Shown here: one piece after another, positions 1 through 6,113 of the stretch
Layout: every line of letters begins with the position of its first letter
Position numbering within the stretch: the first letter of the stretch is position 1
Origin: Bacteroidota bacterium
GTDB lineage: Bacteria; Bacteroidota; Bacteroidia; B-17B0; Aurantibacillaceae
Direction of reading: 5' to 3'
Assembly: GCA_023433205.1 (NCBI GenBank)
Contig: JAEZDS010000213.1
Coordinates: 1 to 7,110 of the forward strand
DNA: 7,110 nucleotides
Translations under genes and position numbers: made by a program
Notes under the pieces: model-generated
Told to the model about the DNA's origin: nothing
Database searches by the model: none
What the model saw: only the letters and a program-made list of their open reading frames with translations

Positions 1-1039
1 CACTAACGATATCATCGGCAAGCCAGAATTTTTTTCTTAAACGCTGGCTTGTTACCTTTTTGTTTTTGAATGCGCCAACCTGCACGCGGTAAGCAAGGAC
101 CTCCTTACTTACGGCTGGGAATTTTGAATCAGGCTTCACTGCTTTTTTTGGGATAGCTGTTTCGGTCATTGGCTCAGCCTCGTGCTGACTTTCCTGCTTT
201 TTTTTCGATTTTTTTTCAGGTGGTTTAACATCGGCAATTTGCACCGTACTTACCTCACTCAGCTCGAATGTCTCGGCCATTAGCTCGTATTTCTGGGTTC
301 TGTTGGACTCGAGATAACTGTACTCACCCTTAAGCTGCACCGAACCTGATTTTTCGCCGGCAAGGGTGTAGGCAATATTCAGCACTTCTCTATCCGGAAC
401 GTTTACCCACACAAACCTGAGCTTACCATCGGCTACAGAAAATGAACTGCCTTCAGTGCTTACCGATTCAATATGCATTCCTTTCGGCAGCACATCGCTG
501 TAACGCGCAAATCCAGTAGTGTTTCCTTTATTAATAGTTACCTGTACCCGCAGTTCGCCCGGTCTTTGTCCATGGGTAACCGTTCTGGTACAAACAACCT
601 CTGTGTTTTCATCCTGAGGGGGATACATGGCTTCATTAAAACGCAGTACAGATCGTTGTGCTTTCTTTTTGTTATCACCCGTAAAAAGGAAACTGGCCTC
701 AAGATTGTGCGTTGTTTTGTTAAGTGCAGGCAAACGGAATCTGAGGATCAAAGTTTCTTTTGAAGGAAGATCATGCCAGATCCAGCTTGCGCGACCATTC
801 TTAAGCCTGAAGGTGGCGCCGTCAGCCTCTACGTTAACAGCGGTGTGGCCGGCTGGGAGATCAAGATTAAAACTTCCGAAACCGGTGATCGCACTTTTTT
901 TTATTATCAGCTCAATTTCTTTTTCATCACCATTTGTTTCAAGAAGCTTGTAATTAAAGGCCGGCGAAAATTTTTCCATCACAAGACCAGGCAGCAGAAA
1001 AAGTGTAAAATGTATCGCAACAAACAAGACCCTGAGCAT
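1..1039 (-). CDS. Secreted SPOR-domain protein of unknown function, C-terminus cut by window edge
   Basis: I read an open frame from the ATG at 1037-1039 down to base 1 (346 codons, no stop reached). Residues 1-20 are a hydrophobic signal-peptide-like segment (MLRVLFVAIHFTLFLLPGLV), so export across the inner membrane is likely; no lipobox cysteine is seen. Residues about 30-265 are rich in alternating polar/hydrophobic strands, and 155-230 resemble beta-sandwich repeat modules found in bacterial surface proteins (weak, by eye only). Residues 272-308 form a Lys/Glu/Pro-rich linker. From about 317 the sequence AYRVQVGAFKNKK resembles the opening of a SPOR domain, a fold that in characterised proteins binds peptidoglycan lacking stem peptides. 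I infer a periplasmic or envelope protein touching the cell wall; no enzymatic motif is visible. The start was chosen because the hydrophobic segment follows it directly. It lies 76 bases after the SDR gene on the same strand and may share its transcript. Confidence 0.75.
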   Translation of the reverse strand, partial: MLRVLFVAIHFTLFLLPGLVMEKFSPAFNYKLLETNGDEKEIELIIKKSAITGFGSFNLDLPAGHTAVNVEADGATFRLKNGRASWIWHDLPSKETLILRFRLPALNKTTHNLEASFLFTGDNKKKAQRSVLRFNEAMYPPQDENTEVVCTRTVTHGQRPGELRVQVTINKGNTTGFARYSDVLPKGMHIESVSTEGSSFSVADGKLRFVWVNVPDREVLNIAYTLAGEKSGSVQLKGEYSYLESNRTQKYELMAETFELSEVSTVQIADVKPPEKKSKKKQESQHEAEPMTETAIPKKAVKPDSKFPAVSKEVLAYRVQVGAFKNKKVTSQRLRKKFWLADDIVS

Positions 1040-1115
1040 GAGTTTAAATTTAGGTGAACTTGTAACGCAGGCAGAGTGGCTTAACACTCTTTTAATAACA
1101 GTAAAATGTTAAATA

Positions 1116-1907
1116 CTAAAGACTTGCTGTACGACCTCCGTCTACCGGCAGATTTATGCCGTTGATGTATGCGGCTGCCGGTGATGCCAGGAAAGCCACC
1201 GCGGCAGCAACCTCTTCAGGTTTTGCAAATCGCCCCAATGGTATTTCGTGCAGCATCTCGCGGCTAACTTGTTCTTCGGTCATCCCTGTTTTTTCTGATT
1301 TATTTTTTATGATTGACGCAAGGCGTTGTGTGGCTGTAGCGCCCGGCAAAACATTATTTACAGTGATGCCTTCTTTGCCCAGCTCATTTGCCAGGGTTTT
1401 CGACCAGTTTGCAACCGCGGCACGGATAGTATTGCTTACCCCCAGATTTGGCAGGGGCTGTTTAACAGAAGTACTGATAATATTAATTATGCGCCCGTAT
1501 CCTGCATTTTTCATGCCCTCGGCACAAGCCTGCACAAGCAGGTGATTGCAAATGAGATGCTGGTTAAATGCGGCCAGGAACTGCTCCTTTTGCGCTTTAT
1601 ACACGGGGCCGGCTGCAGGTCCGCCCGTGTTATTCACAAGAATATTCACCGGCCCGTTCCGCCGAATGAATTGCTGAACCAGTTCACTAAGTGCATCCGG
1701 ATCATTAAAATCGGCAACCAGATAGGAATGTAATTGTCCGCCACCGGCAGGAAGCTCACTCTTGCTTTGTTTTAATTTTTGTTCATCACGCGCCAGCAGC
1801 GTAACGTTGGCGCCCATGGCGGCCAGTTGTACAGCCACTGCCTTTCCTATTCCCTGAGTACTGCCACATACGATGGCCGATTTTTTTTTAAGTTCAGAAT
1901 TCATCAT
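1116..1907 (-). CDS. Atypical SDR-family oxidoreductase (FabG-like, divergent catalytic site)
   Basis: 263 residues, the usual length of a classical short-chain dehydrogenase/reductase with a Rossmann fold. Cofactor site: CGSTQGIG at 14-21 replaces the canonical TGxxxGIG, and NNTGG at 92-96 replaces NNAG. A serine is present in the catalytic-Ser region (STS, 145-147), but the YxxxK motif reads SNTIR (158-162), so the catalytic Tyr and Lys are missing. The PG motif (188-189) and a C-terminal block ending in VDGG are kept. A known subgroup of beta-ketoacyl-ACP-reductase-like SDRs has this lack of the tetrad together with NNTGG-type motifs, so it is probably a family trait and not local decay. 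Substrate unknown; automatic annotation as 3-oxoacyl-ACP reductase should not be trusted. Two tandem ATGs (1907, 1904) both lie inside the recX end, giving a 14-base overlap that suggests coupled translation. Confidence 0.9.
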   Translation of the reverse strand: MMNSELKKKSAIVCGSTQGIGKAVAVQLAAMGANVTLLARDEQKLKQSKSELPAGGGQLHSYLVADFNDPDALSELVQQFIRRNGPVNILVNNTGGPAAGPVYKAQKEQFLAAFNQHLICNHLLVQACAEGMKNAGYGRIINIISTSVKQPLPNLGVSNTIRAAVANWSKTLANELGKEGITVNNVLPGATATQRLASIIKNKSEKTGMTEEQVSREMLHEIPLGRFAKPEEVAAAVAFLASPAAAYINGINLPVDGGRTASL

Positions 1908-2403
1908 CTTGGGGTTCGCTGTTTATTTGTTTAAGTGTGTCATTTACCAGTTCAGATTCAAAACCACGTGCTGTGAGGAAACTGTACAATGAGCGATACG
2001 TCTTGAGTTTGTTATCCTGTTTTAGCTGTGATGATTTTTTAATTATGATCTCATTAAGTGCTTTCCTGTATTCATCTTCATCAATTGAATCCAGGGCGGT
2101 TTCTATATTTTTCCCGCTTACCTGATGGCGTTTCAGTTCTGCTTTTATCTTGTTCCTTCCCCATCTTTTGACCCTGAATTTACCGCCTGCCAGAGCTAAC
2201 GCGAAACGCTGCTCGTTGAGAAAATTCTCAGCGATCAGTTCCGTTATCATCAATTCAGCAAATTCGGGCGGTGCTCCCAGTTCCCTTAGTTTACGCCTGG
2301 TTTCAAACTGCGACCGTTCCTGATAGGCACACCAGTTCATCATTTTAAGCTTGTAAAGCGTCCACGCTTGCGATATTTTATTTTCTTTGTGGTTCAGGCT
2401 CAC
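1894..2403 (-). CDS. recX: Regulatory protein RecX (RecA modulator)
   Basis: RecX family: a small all-helical protein that binds RecA filaments in the cytoplasm and limits recombinase and SOS activity. Recognised from CAYQERSQFETRRKLRELG (first repeat), the middle block ending in ENFLNEQRFALALAGGKFR, then WGRNKIKAELKRHQVS, and a C-terminal repeat with YSFLTARGFESELV; the order and spacing fit the family. Length about 169 residues, normal. The start is uncertain: the only ATGs near the N-terminus (2343, 2340) would remove most of the first helix, so I prefer the GTG at 2401-2403; a TTG at 2410-2412 would add three residues. The gene is not next to recA here. It leads a minus-strand pair with the SDR gene (14-base overlap) and is divergent from the methyltransferase gene, with about 31 bases between start codons, so the two promoters must overlap each other or the coding regions. 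Confidence 0.88.
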   Translation of the reverse strand: MSLNHKENKISQAWTLYKLKMMNWCAYQERSQFETRRKLRELGAPPEFAELMITELIAENFLNEQRFALALAGGKFRVKRWGRNKIKAELKRHQVSGKNIETALDSIDEDEYRKALNEIIIKKSSQLKQDNKLKTYRSLYSFLTARGFESELVNDTLKQINSEPQDDEF

Positions 2404-2434
2404 TGTTCGCAAAGAACGAGCTTATAGTATTAAG

Positions 2435-3493
2435 ATGCCAGAACTGCCCTCACAACTTTTAAACAGCCTTGAACGGCTTCCACATTTCAACAGTGAGAGC
2501 TTTATTGAATCTCATAACAACGGGAAGCGCGAAACCTCGGTACGAACTAACCCCTTTAAAAAAACAGAACTTTCCTTTCCCGTGGAAAAGGCGGTGCCCT
2601 GGTGCAGTGAGGCATTCTATCTGCAGAACCGGCCTTCATTTACACTTGACCCTCTTTTTCACGCAGGCTGTTATTATGTGCAGGAACCGGGAAGTATGTT
2701 TCTGGAGCTGGCCCTGCGCAATGTTTATGATTCTTTAAAGGGACTAACTGTGCTTGACCTCTGCGCTGCTCCGGGCGGAAAAAGCACCCACCTTAACTCT
2801 TTACTGCAGGGGGAGGGAGTGCTGGTATCGAATGAGCTGATTAAAGCAAGAGTGCCCTCGCTGGTACACAACCTTGGAAAATGGGGAACAAACAACTCAA
2901 TTGTCACCAGCAACGAGGCGTCACGTTTTTGCTCACTAACAGGGTATTTTGATGTTGTTGTGGTTGATGCGCCCTGCAGCGGCAGCGGGCTTTTCAGAAA
3001 ACAACCAGAAGCCATTAACGAATGGAGTGAGAAAAATGTGGAGATGTGCAGTGTAAGACAGCGGCAGATCCTGGATGATATTTTGCCTGCCCTTAAAGGA
3101 GGAGGTCATTTATTTTACAGTACCTGTTCTTATTCGGTGGAAGAGAATGAGAAGATTGTACAATGGCTGATCCATGAAAAACAGATGGTTTATGTGCCTT
3201 TGAAGATCGAAAAAGCCTGGGGCATTGTTGAAACTGAACTGGGATACCGTTTTTACCCCGACAAAACAGCCAGCGAAGGATTTTTTTGCGCTTTACTGAT
3301 AAAAACGGAAGATGAAAAGAGTTTAACTTCCAGGAAATATATTTCAGACAAACCCAGCCGCAGAGAGCGTGACCTGATAGCACCATTTCTGGCGGCTGAA
3401 AATGGCGATCTGATAACCATTCAGGGCAGGCACCATTTTGTAAATACTGAATGTGCCAGGATGCTGGCTGCCATGGGTGGAAAACTATTTTAA
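2435..3493 (+). CDS. rsmF: RsmF-like 16S rRNA m5C methyltransferase, catalytic part, prematurely terminated
   Basis: S-adenosylmethionine-dependent RNA cytosine-C5 methyltransferase of the Nol1/Nop2/Sun (RsmF/YebU) family, expected to modify 16S rRNA. From the ATG at 2435 it encodes 352 residues. Visible motifs: a substrate-side N-terminal region with PWC and FTLDPLFHAGCYYVQEPGSM (about 55-88); SAM motif VLDLCAAPGGKS (106-117); acidic NE at 133-134; motif IV DAPCSGSG with the release cysteine C181; motif VI YSTCSYSVEENE with the likely nucleophile C231. All catalytic residues are intact. The frame then meets TAA at 3491-3493, although family members of this type are about 450-480 residues and the same frame continues with matching C-terminal sequence. 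An upstream in-frame TTG (2387) would lie inside recX and is not preferred. Specificity for RsmF over related m5C enzymes is inferred from the overall layout. Confidence 0.85.
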   Translation: MPELPSQLLNSLERLPHFNSESFIESHNNGKRETSVRTNPFKKTELSFPVEKAVPWCSEAFYLQNRPSFTLDPLFHAGCYYVQEPGSMFLELALRNVYDSLKGLTVLDLCAAPGGKSTHLNSLLQGEGVLVSNELIKARVPSLVHNLGKWGTNNSIVTSNEASRFCSLTGYFDVVVVDAPCSGSGLFRKQPEAINEWSEKNVEMCSVRQRQILDDILPALKGGGHLFYSTCSYSVEENEKIVQWLIHEKQMVYVPLKIEKAWGIVETELGYRFYPDKTASEGFFCALLIKTEDEKSLTSRKYISDKPSRRERDLIAPFLAAENGDLITIQGRHHFVNTECARMLAAMGGKLF

Positions 3494-3769
3494 AAAACAG
3501 CGGGTGTTTATGCAGGGGAAATAAAAGCACGCGACCTGGTTCCCTCGCAGGAGCTGGCCTGGAGCATTGATCTTTCGCCTGAACTCAGCAGGGCTGAACT
3601 GAGCGTGGATGAGGCGCTGAATTATCTGCGGAAACAAGCTTTTTCAGCCTCCGCGCCGGGGCTTGGATTACATGCTGTCACTTACCAGGGTTTGGCCCTT
3701 GGCTGGGCTAAATTTATCGGCAGCAGAATAAACAATTATTTACCGTCGGAACTGAGAATTCTTAAGTAA
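3494..3769 (+). pseudogene. Detached C-terminal domain of the RsmF-like methyltransferase, after an in-frame stop
   Basis: Directly after TAA 3491-3493, and in the same reading frame, 91 codons stay open until TAA 3767-3769. The translation (KTAGVYAGEIKARDLVPSQE ..., then EALNYLRKQ, VTYQGLALGWAKFIG, and RINNYLPSELRI) resembles the C-terminal RNA-binding region of Bacteroidota RsmF-like enzymes, where similar NYLRK, LGW/LGF and NNYYPxEWRI blocks occur. Joined to the upstream part it would give about 444 residues, close to the family norm. No ATG begins this tail and the first plausible in-frame GTG is far inside (3605), so independent translation is unlikely. Because the frame is unchanged, a single substitution that created TAA (for example from CAA, AAA or TTA) is the simplest explanation; a sequencing error or stop readthrough remain possible. 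Confidence 0.8.
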
Positions 3770-3818
3770 AAATCCCGGCGAATGGTGAATTATTTTTTCT
3801 TCTGGTCTCATTTATTTT

Positions 3819-3849
3819 TTTGTGCGTAATAAAAGTATTGCTACCTTTG
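3819..3849 (+). promoter_or_regulatory. Bacteroidota-type promoter for the tRNA-tuf cluster
   Basis: TTTG at 3819-3822 and TACCTTTG at 3842-3849 match the Bacteroidota sigma-ABfr consensus (-33 TTTG, -7 TAnnTTTG) fully, with a 19-base spacer. Transcription would start near 3855. The start of the transcript can form a small hairpin (3852-3856 with 3864-3868), followed by a boxA-like element and tRNA-Thr 44 bases after the -7 box. The rest of the 3770-3892 gap holds only A/T-rich sequence; I see no convincing terminator for the methyltransferase gene. Confidence 0.8.
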
Positions 3850-3869
3850 CAATCCCTTTTTGAGGGGTA

Positions 3870-3882
3870 GTTCTTTAAAATA
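3870..3882 (+). promoter_or_regulatory. boxA-like antitermination element, copy 1
   Basis: GTTCTTTAAAATA resembles bacterial boxA (E. coli TGCTCTTTAACAA), the RNA site for NusB/S10 in stable-RNA antitermination. It lies in the predicted leader, 10 bases before tRNA-Thr. An identical 13-mer recurs at 4442-4454 in the equivalent position upstream of the second tRNA-Thr. The resemblance and the repetition are seen directly; the antitermination role is inferred. Confidence 0.5.
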
Positions 3883-3892
3883 GCAATTAAAA

Positions 3893-3965
3893 GCCGGAGT
3901 AGCTCAGCTGGTAGAGCAGCTGATTTGTAATCAGCTGGTCGGGGGTTCGAGTCCCTTCTTCGGCT
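3893..3965 (+). tRNA. tRNA-Thr(TGT)
   Basis: Full cloverleaf. The acceptor GCCGGAG pairs with 3958-3964 (one G-T), and the discriminator is T3965. Anticodon stem GCTGA/TCAGC with loop TTTGTAA puts anticodon TGT at 3926-3928. The T arm holds TTCGAGT. No CCA is encoded, so it needs the CCA-adding enzyme. First gene of the cluster; Thr-Tyr-Gly-Thr-tuf is an old, widely conserved order also seen at E. coli thrU-tyrU-glyT-thrT-tufB. Confidence 0.97.
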
Positions 3966-3978
3966 CTTTTTTTGTGAA

Positions 3979-4059
3979 GGGGACATACCAGAGTGGCCAA
4001 ATGGGACAGACTGTAAATCTGTTGTTTCGACTTCGGAGGTTCGAATCCTCCTGTCCCCA
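3979..4059 (+). tRNA. tRNA-Tyr(GTA)
   Basis: Class II tRNA of 81 bases. Acceptor GGGGACA pairs with TGTCCCC (4052-4058), discriminator A4059. Anticodon stem ACAGA/TCTGT with loop CTGTAAA gives anticodon GTA at 4013-4015. The extended variable region (4023-4034, 12 bases) is as expected for bacterial tRNA-Tyr, and the T stem GGAGG/CCTCC is perfect. No encoded CCA. It follows tRNA-Thr by 13 bases, so the two are almost certainly one transcript. Confidence 0.97.
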
Positions 4060-4144
4060 CGTGGCCAGTCTCGCAGATGACCTGTTGAGAGTTGGTGATG
4101 AAGAACACAGTTTTAGATCCGATGTTTCGGCGCCGGGTGTAAAA

Positions 4145-4217
4145 GCGGAAGTAGCTCAATTGGTAGAGCTCCAGCCTTCCAAGCTGGAGGTTGCGGGTTC
4201 GAGACCCGTCTTCCGCT
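4145..4217 (+). tRNA. tRNA-Gly(TCC)
   Basis: Acceptor GCGGAAG pairs perfectly with CTTCCGC (4210-4216), discriminator T4217. Anticodon stem CCAGC/GCTGG with loop CTTCCAA places anticodon TCC at 4178-4180. T loop TTCGAGA. No encoded CCA. The 85-base spacer from tRNA-Tyr shows no other feature to me. Confidence 0.97.
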
Positions 4218-4396
4218 CTCACTTTGAAGACTGAAAAGTTGAAAAGTGCTGAGATTTTAAGTGTAGGTACCCTGCAAGGGGTTCCCACAGAGGTAAAAAG
4301 TGAAGTTGAACATACGCCTTCCCGCCCAGACGAAGGGACACAGGGAAAAAGAGGCGACAGAAACAGGAGGGATCTGATAAGTCGGTCCCGGTGGTT
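4218..4396. other. Unusually long non-coding spacer inside the tRNA cluster
   Basis: The gap between tRNA-Gly and the second tRNA-Thr is 290 bases in all, much longer than the other tRNA spacers. Its left part holds no credible gene: the open frames across it are read through tRNA genes or their antisense. Minor structure only: a small hairpin around ACCC 4269-4272 / GGGT 4279-4282. GGGATCTGATAAG at 4369-4381 recurs with one change (GGGATCAGATAAG) at 4496-4508, just before tRNA-Thr(GGT). The right part carries the candidate promoter, hairpin and boxA listed separately. Confidence 0.5.
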
Positions 4397-4425
4397 TTTG
4401 AAAGTCCCAAAAAGCGGGACTTTTG
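4397..4425 (+). promoter_or_regulatory. Candidate internal promoter overlapping a perfect hairpin
   Basis: TTTG at 4397-4400 and GACTTTTG at 4418-4425 (one mismatch to TAnnTTTG) are spaced by 17 bases and lie 16 bases before the second boxA-like element, echoing the main promoter layout. The same bases form a perfect 8-bp inverted repeat, AAAGTCCC 4401-4408 / GGGACTTT 4416-4423, with a 7-base loop and a short T run. In RNA coming from upstream this could act as a weak terminator. Either reading, or both (terminate the first unit, restart the second), fits. Confidence 0.4.
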
Positions 4426-4441
4426 GCATGTGGAGGCAATT

Positions 4442-4454
4442 GTTCTTTAAAATA
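4442..4454 (+). promoter_or_regulatory. boxA-like antitermination element, copy 2
   Basis: GTTCTTTAAAATA, identical to the copy at 3870-3882, placed 53 bases before tRNA-Thr(GGT) and downstream of the candidate internal promoter. Exact recurrence of a 13-mer in the leader of each half of the cluster supports a shared function in processing or antitermination; that role is inferred. Confidence 0.5.
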
Positions 4455-4507
4455 TTGGAAATTTTGAGTGGATATTTTTCCTGGGAAAAAAGTCCGGGAT
4501 CAGATAA

Positions 4508-4579
<72 letters not shown>

Positions 4580-4595
4580 CAGTAACTTCTGCAGG

Positions 4596-4652
4596 CGTGC
4601 ATTTACACGTTGAACAGGATACAAAAAGCTCAATTAGTGCTTAGAACTAATT
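4596..4652 (+). promoter_or_regulatory. tuf 5' leader with two short hairpins
   Basis: Between tRNA-Thr and tuf there are two inverted repeats: CGTG 4596-4599 / CACG 4606-4609 (weak) and AATTAGT 4632-4638 / ACTAATT 4646-4652 (perfect 7 bp, 7-base loop). There is no T run, so these are not terminators. The last 35 bases before the ATG are A-rich and unstructured, as is usual for strong Bacteroidota start sites without Shine-Dalgarno. No TAnnTTTG promoter was found here, so tuf appears to depend on upstream promoters. Confidence 0.35.
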
Positions 4653-4687
4653 CAAACAATTATAAACAAAAAGTAAAATAAACAACT

Positions 4688-5875
4688 ATGGCAAAAGAAA
4701 AATTCGACCGTTCCAAACCTCACGTTAACATTGGAACTATCGGTCACGTGGATCACGGTAAAACTACCTTAACCGCGGCAATTACAGCTGTACTGGCCGA
4801 CAAAGGTCTGGCAGAGGTGCGTGATTTCTCTTCAATCGACAATGCTCCTGAAGAAAAAGAGCGCGGTATCACGATTAATACCTCTCACGTGGAGTATCAG
4901 ACGGCCAACCGTCACTATGCTCACGTTGATTGTCCTGGTCACGCTGACTACGTTAAGAACATGGTTACCGGTGCGGCCCAGATGGACGGTGCAATTCTTG
5001 TGGTTGCAGCTACCGACGGACCTATGCCACAAACACGCGAGCACATCCTTCTTGCCCGTCAGGTAGGTGTTCCCCGTATAGTTGTTTTTATGAATAAAGT
5101 TGACATGGTTGAAGATGCCGAGCTTCTTGACCTTGTTGAGATGGAGATCCGCGAACTTCTTTCATTCTACAAGTTTGATGGTGACAATACTCCAATTATC
5201 CGTGGTTCTGCCCTTGGTGGTCTTAATAAAGACGCAAAATGGGTTGATAAGATCATGGAATTAATGGATGCAGTTGATTCCTTTATTCCACTTCCTCCAC
5301 GTGATAAGGAAAAACCATTCCTTATGCCGGTAGAAGACGTGTTCACCATTACCGGTCGTGGTACTGTTGCTACAGGTCGTATCGAAACAGGTGTGATCAA
5401 CTCTGGCGACAACGTTGAGATCATTGGTATGGGTGCTGAAAAACTCAACTCAACCGTTACCGGTGTTGAGATGTTCCGCAAGATCCTTGATTACGGTGAG
5501 GCTGGTGACAATGTAGGTCTTTTACTTCGTGGTATCGAGAAAAAAGATATCAAACGTGGTATGGTTATCTGCAAGCCAGGTTCGGTGAAACCACACACCA
5601 AGTTCAAAGCTGAGGTGTATATCCTCAAAAAAGAGGAAGGTGGCCGTCACACGCCATTCCAGAACAAATACCGTCCACAGTTCTATTTCCGTACAACCGA
5701 CGTAACCGGCGAAATTGAGCTGGAAGCAGGTCGTGAAATGGTACTTCCCGGTGATAACGTAACTATTACTGTTAACCTCATTAACAAAATCGCGATGGAC
5801 AAAGGTCTTCGTTTCGCGATCCGTGAAGGTGGCCGTACAGTAGGTGCCGGACAGGTAACTGAAATTTTAGACTAA
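4688..5875 (+). CDS. tuf: Translation elongation factor Tu
   Basis: 395 residues, full length. EF-Tu is the cytoplasmic GTPase that carries aminoacyl-tRNA to the ribosomal A site. G1 P-loop GHVDHGKT (19-26), G2 RGITI with T62, G3 DCPGH (81-85) with the catalytic His85, G4 NKVD (136-139), G5 SAL (174-176), followed by domain II (GRGTVATGRIETG) and domain III ending in GGRTVGAGQVTEILD. Nothing is missing or interrupted. The ATG is the only sensible start (MAKEKFDRSKPHVN); there is no Shine-Dalgarno, only an A-rich leader. Codon choice is noticeably restricted (GGT, CGT, GTT, CTT favoured), as expected for a very highly expressed gene. It sits between tRNA-Thr and tRNA-Trp/secE/nusG, the ancestral tufB-type position, and is closed by a strong terminator. 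Confidence 0.99.
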   Translation: MAKEKFDRSKPHVNIGTIGHVDHGKTTLTAAITAVLADKGLAEVRDFSSIDNAPEEKERGITINTSHVEYQTANRHYAHVDCPGHADYVKNMVTGAAQMDGAILVVAATDGPMPQTREHILLARQVGVPRIVVFMNKVDMVEDAELLDLVEMEIRELLSFYKFDGDNTPIIRGSALGGLNKDAKWVDKIMELMDAVDSFIPLPPRDKEKPFLMPVEDVFTITGRGTVATGRIETGVINSGDNVEIIGMGAEKLNSTVTGVEMFRKILDYGEAGDNVGLLLRGIEKKDIKRGMVICKPGSVKPHTKFKAEVYILKKEEGGRHTPFQNKYRPQFYFRTTDVTGEIELEAGREMVLPGDNVTITVNLINKIAMDKGLRFAIREGGRTVGAGQVTEILD

Positions 5876-5910
5876 GCCATAGTCGTCCTGATCTCCGGAT
5901 CGGAAAATGG

Positions 5911-5950
5911 GCAAAATGGCTCCCAAACCGGGATGCCATTTTGCTATTTT
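5911..5950 (+). terminator. Rho-independent terminator after tuf
   Basis: GCAAAATGGC (5911-5920) and GCCATTTTGC (5935-5944) pair perfectly over 10 bp, extended inward by TCCC/GGGA (5921-5924 with 5930-5933; T5934 bulged). The stem is followed by TATTTT. It begins 35 bases after the tuf stop and separates the tRNA-tuf unit from tRNA-Trp-secE-nusG. The T tract is short, so some readthrough is plausible. Confidence 0.8.
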
Positions 5951-5985
5951 ATCGACACAATGGTTTTTAGGATAAAAATAACTAA

Positions 5986-6056
5986 ACGGGCATAGTTCAA
6001 TGGTAGAATAGCGGTCTCCAAAACCGTTGATGGGAGTTCGAATCTCTCTGCCCGTG
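5986..6056 (+). tRNA. tRNA-Trp(CCA)
   Basis: Acceptor ACGGGCA pairs perfectly with TGCCCGT (6049-6055), and discriminator G6056 is the expected identity base for bacterial tRNA-Trp. Anticodon stem GCGGT/ACCGT with loop CTCCAAA places CCA at 6018-6020. T arm GGGAG/CTCTC. No 3' CCA encoded. It lies 57 bases before secE, likely co-transcribed. No clear TTTG/TAnnTTTG pair is visible between the tuf terminator and this gene, so the promoter of this unit is unresolved. Confidence 0.96.
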
Positions 6057-6113
6057 CAGAAAAAATTTAGGTTAGCACCGCAAATTGGTCCTGATCTGTT
6101 AGGAAAAAGAAAG

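Noticed and set aside
473..1057. Plus-strand open frames of 94-108 codons opposite the SPOR-like protein gene
   Set aside because: They are shadows of a longer minus-strand frame that has a signal peptide and a recognisable C-terminal motif.
1073..1093. Hairpin AGAGTG/CACTCT followed by TTTT on the plus strand, as a terminator
   Set aside because: No plus-strand gene precedes it, and read on the minus strand, where the genes lie, it has no T run.
3488..3498. Programmed frameshift at TTTTAAAAAAC to bypass the methyltransferase stop
   Set aside because: The slippery heptamers are not in the correct register and the tail resumes in the same frame, so a single frameshift cannot restore it.
3770..3812. 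Terminator after the methyltransferase tail
   Set aside because: There is a T-rich stretch but no convincing stem before it.
5939..5985. Bacteroidota promoter in front of tRNA-Trp
   Set aside because: A TTTG exists at 5940-5943, but no TAnnTTTG box lies at suitable spacing; the best candidate matches poorly.
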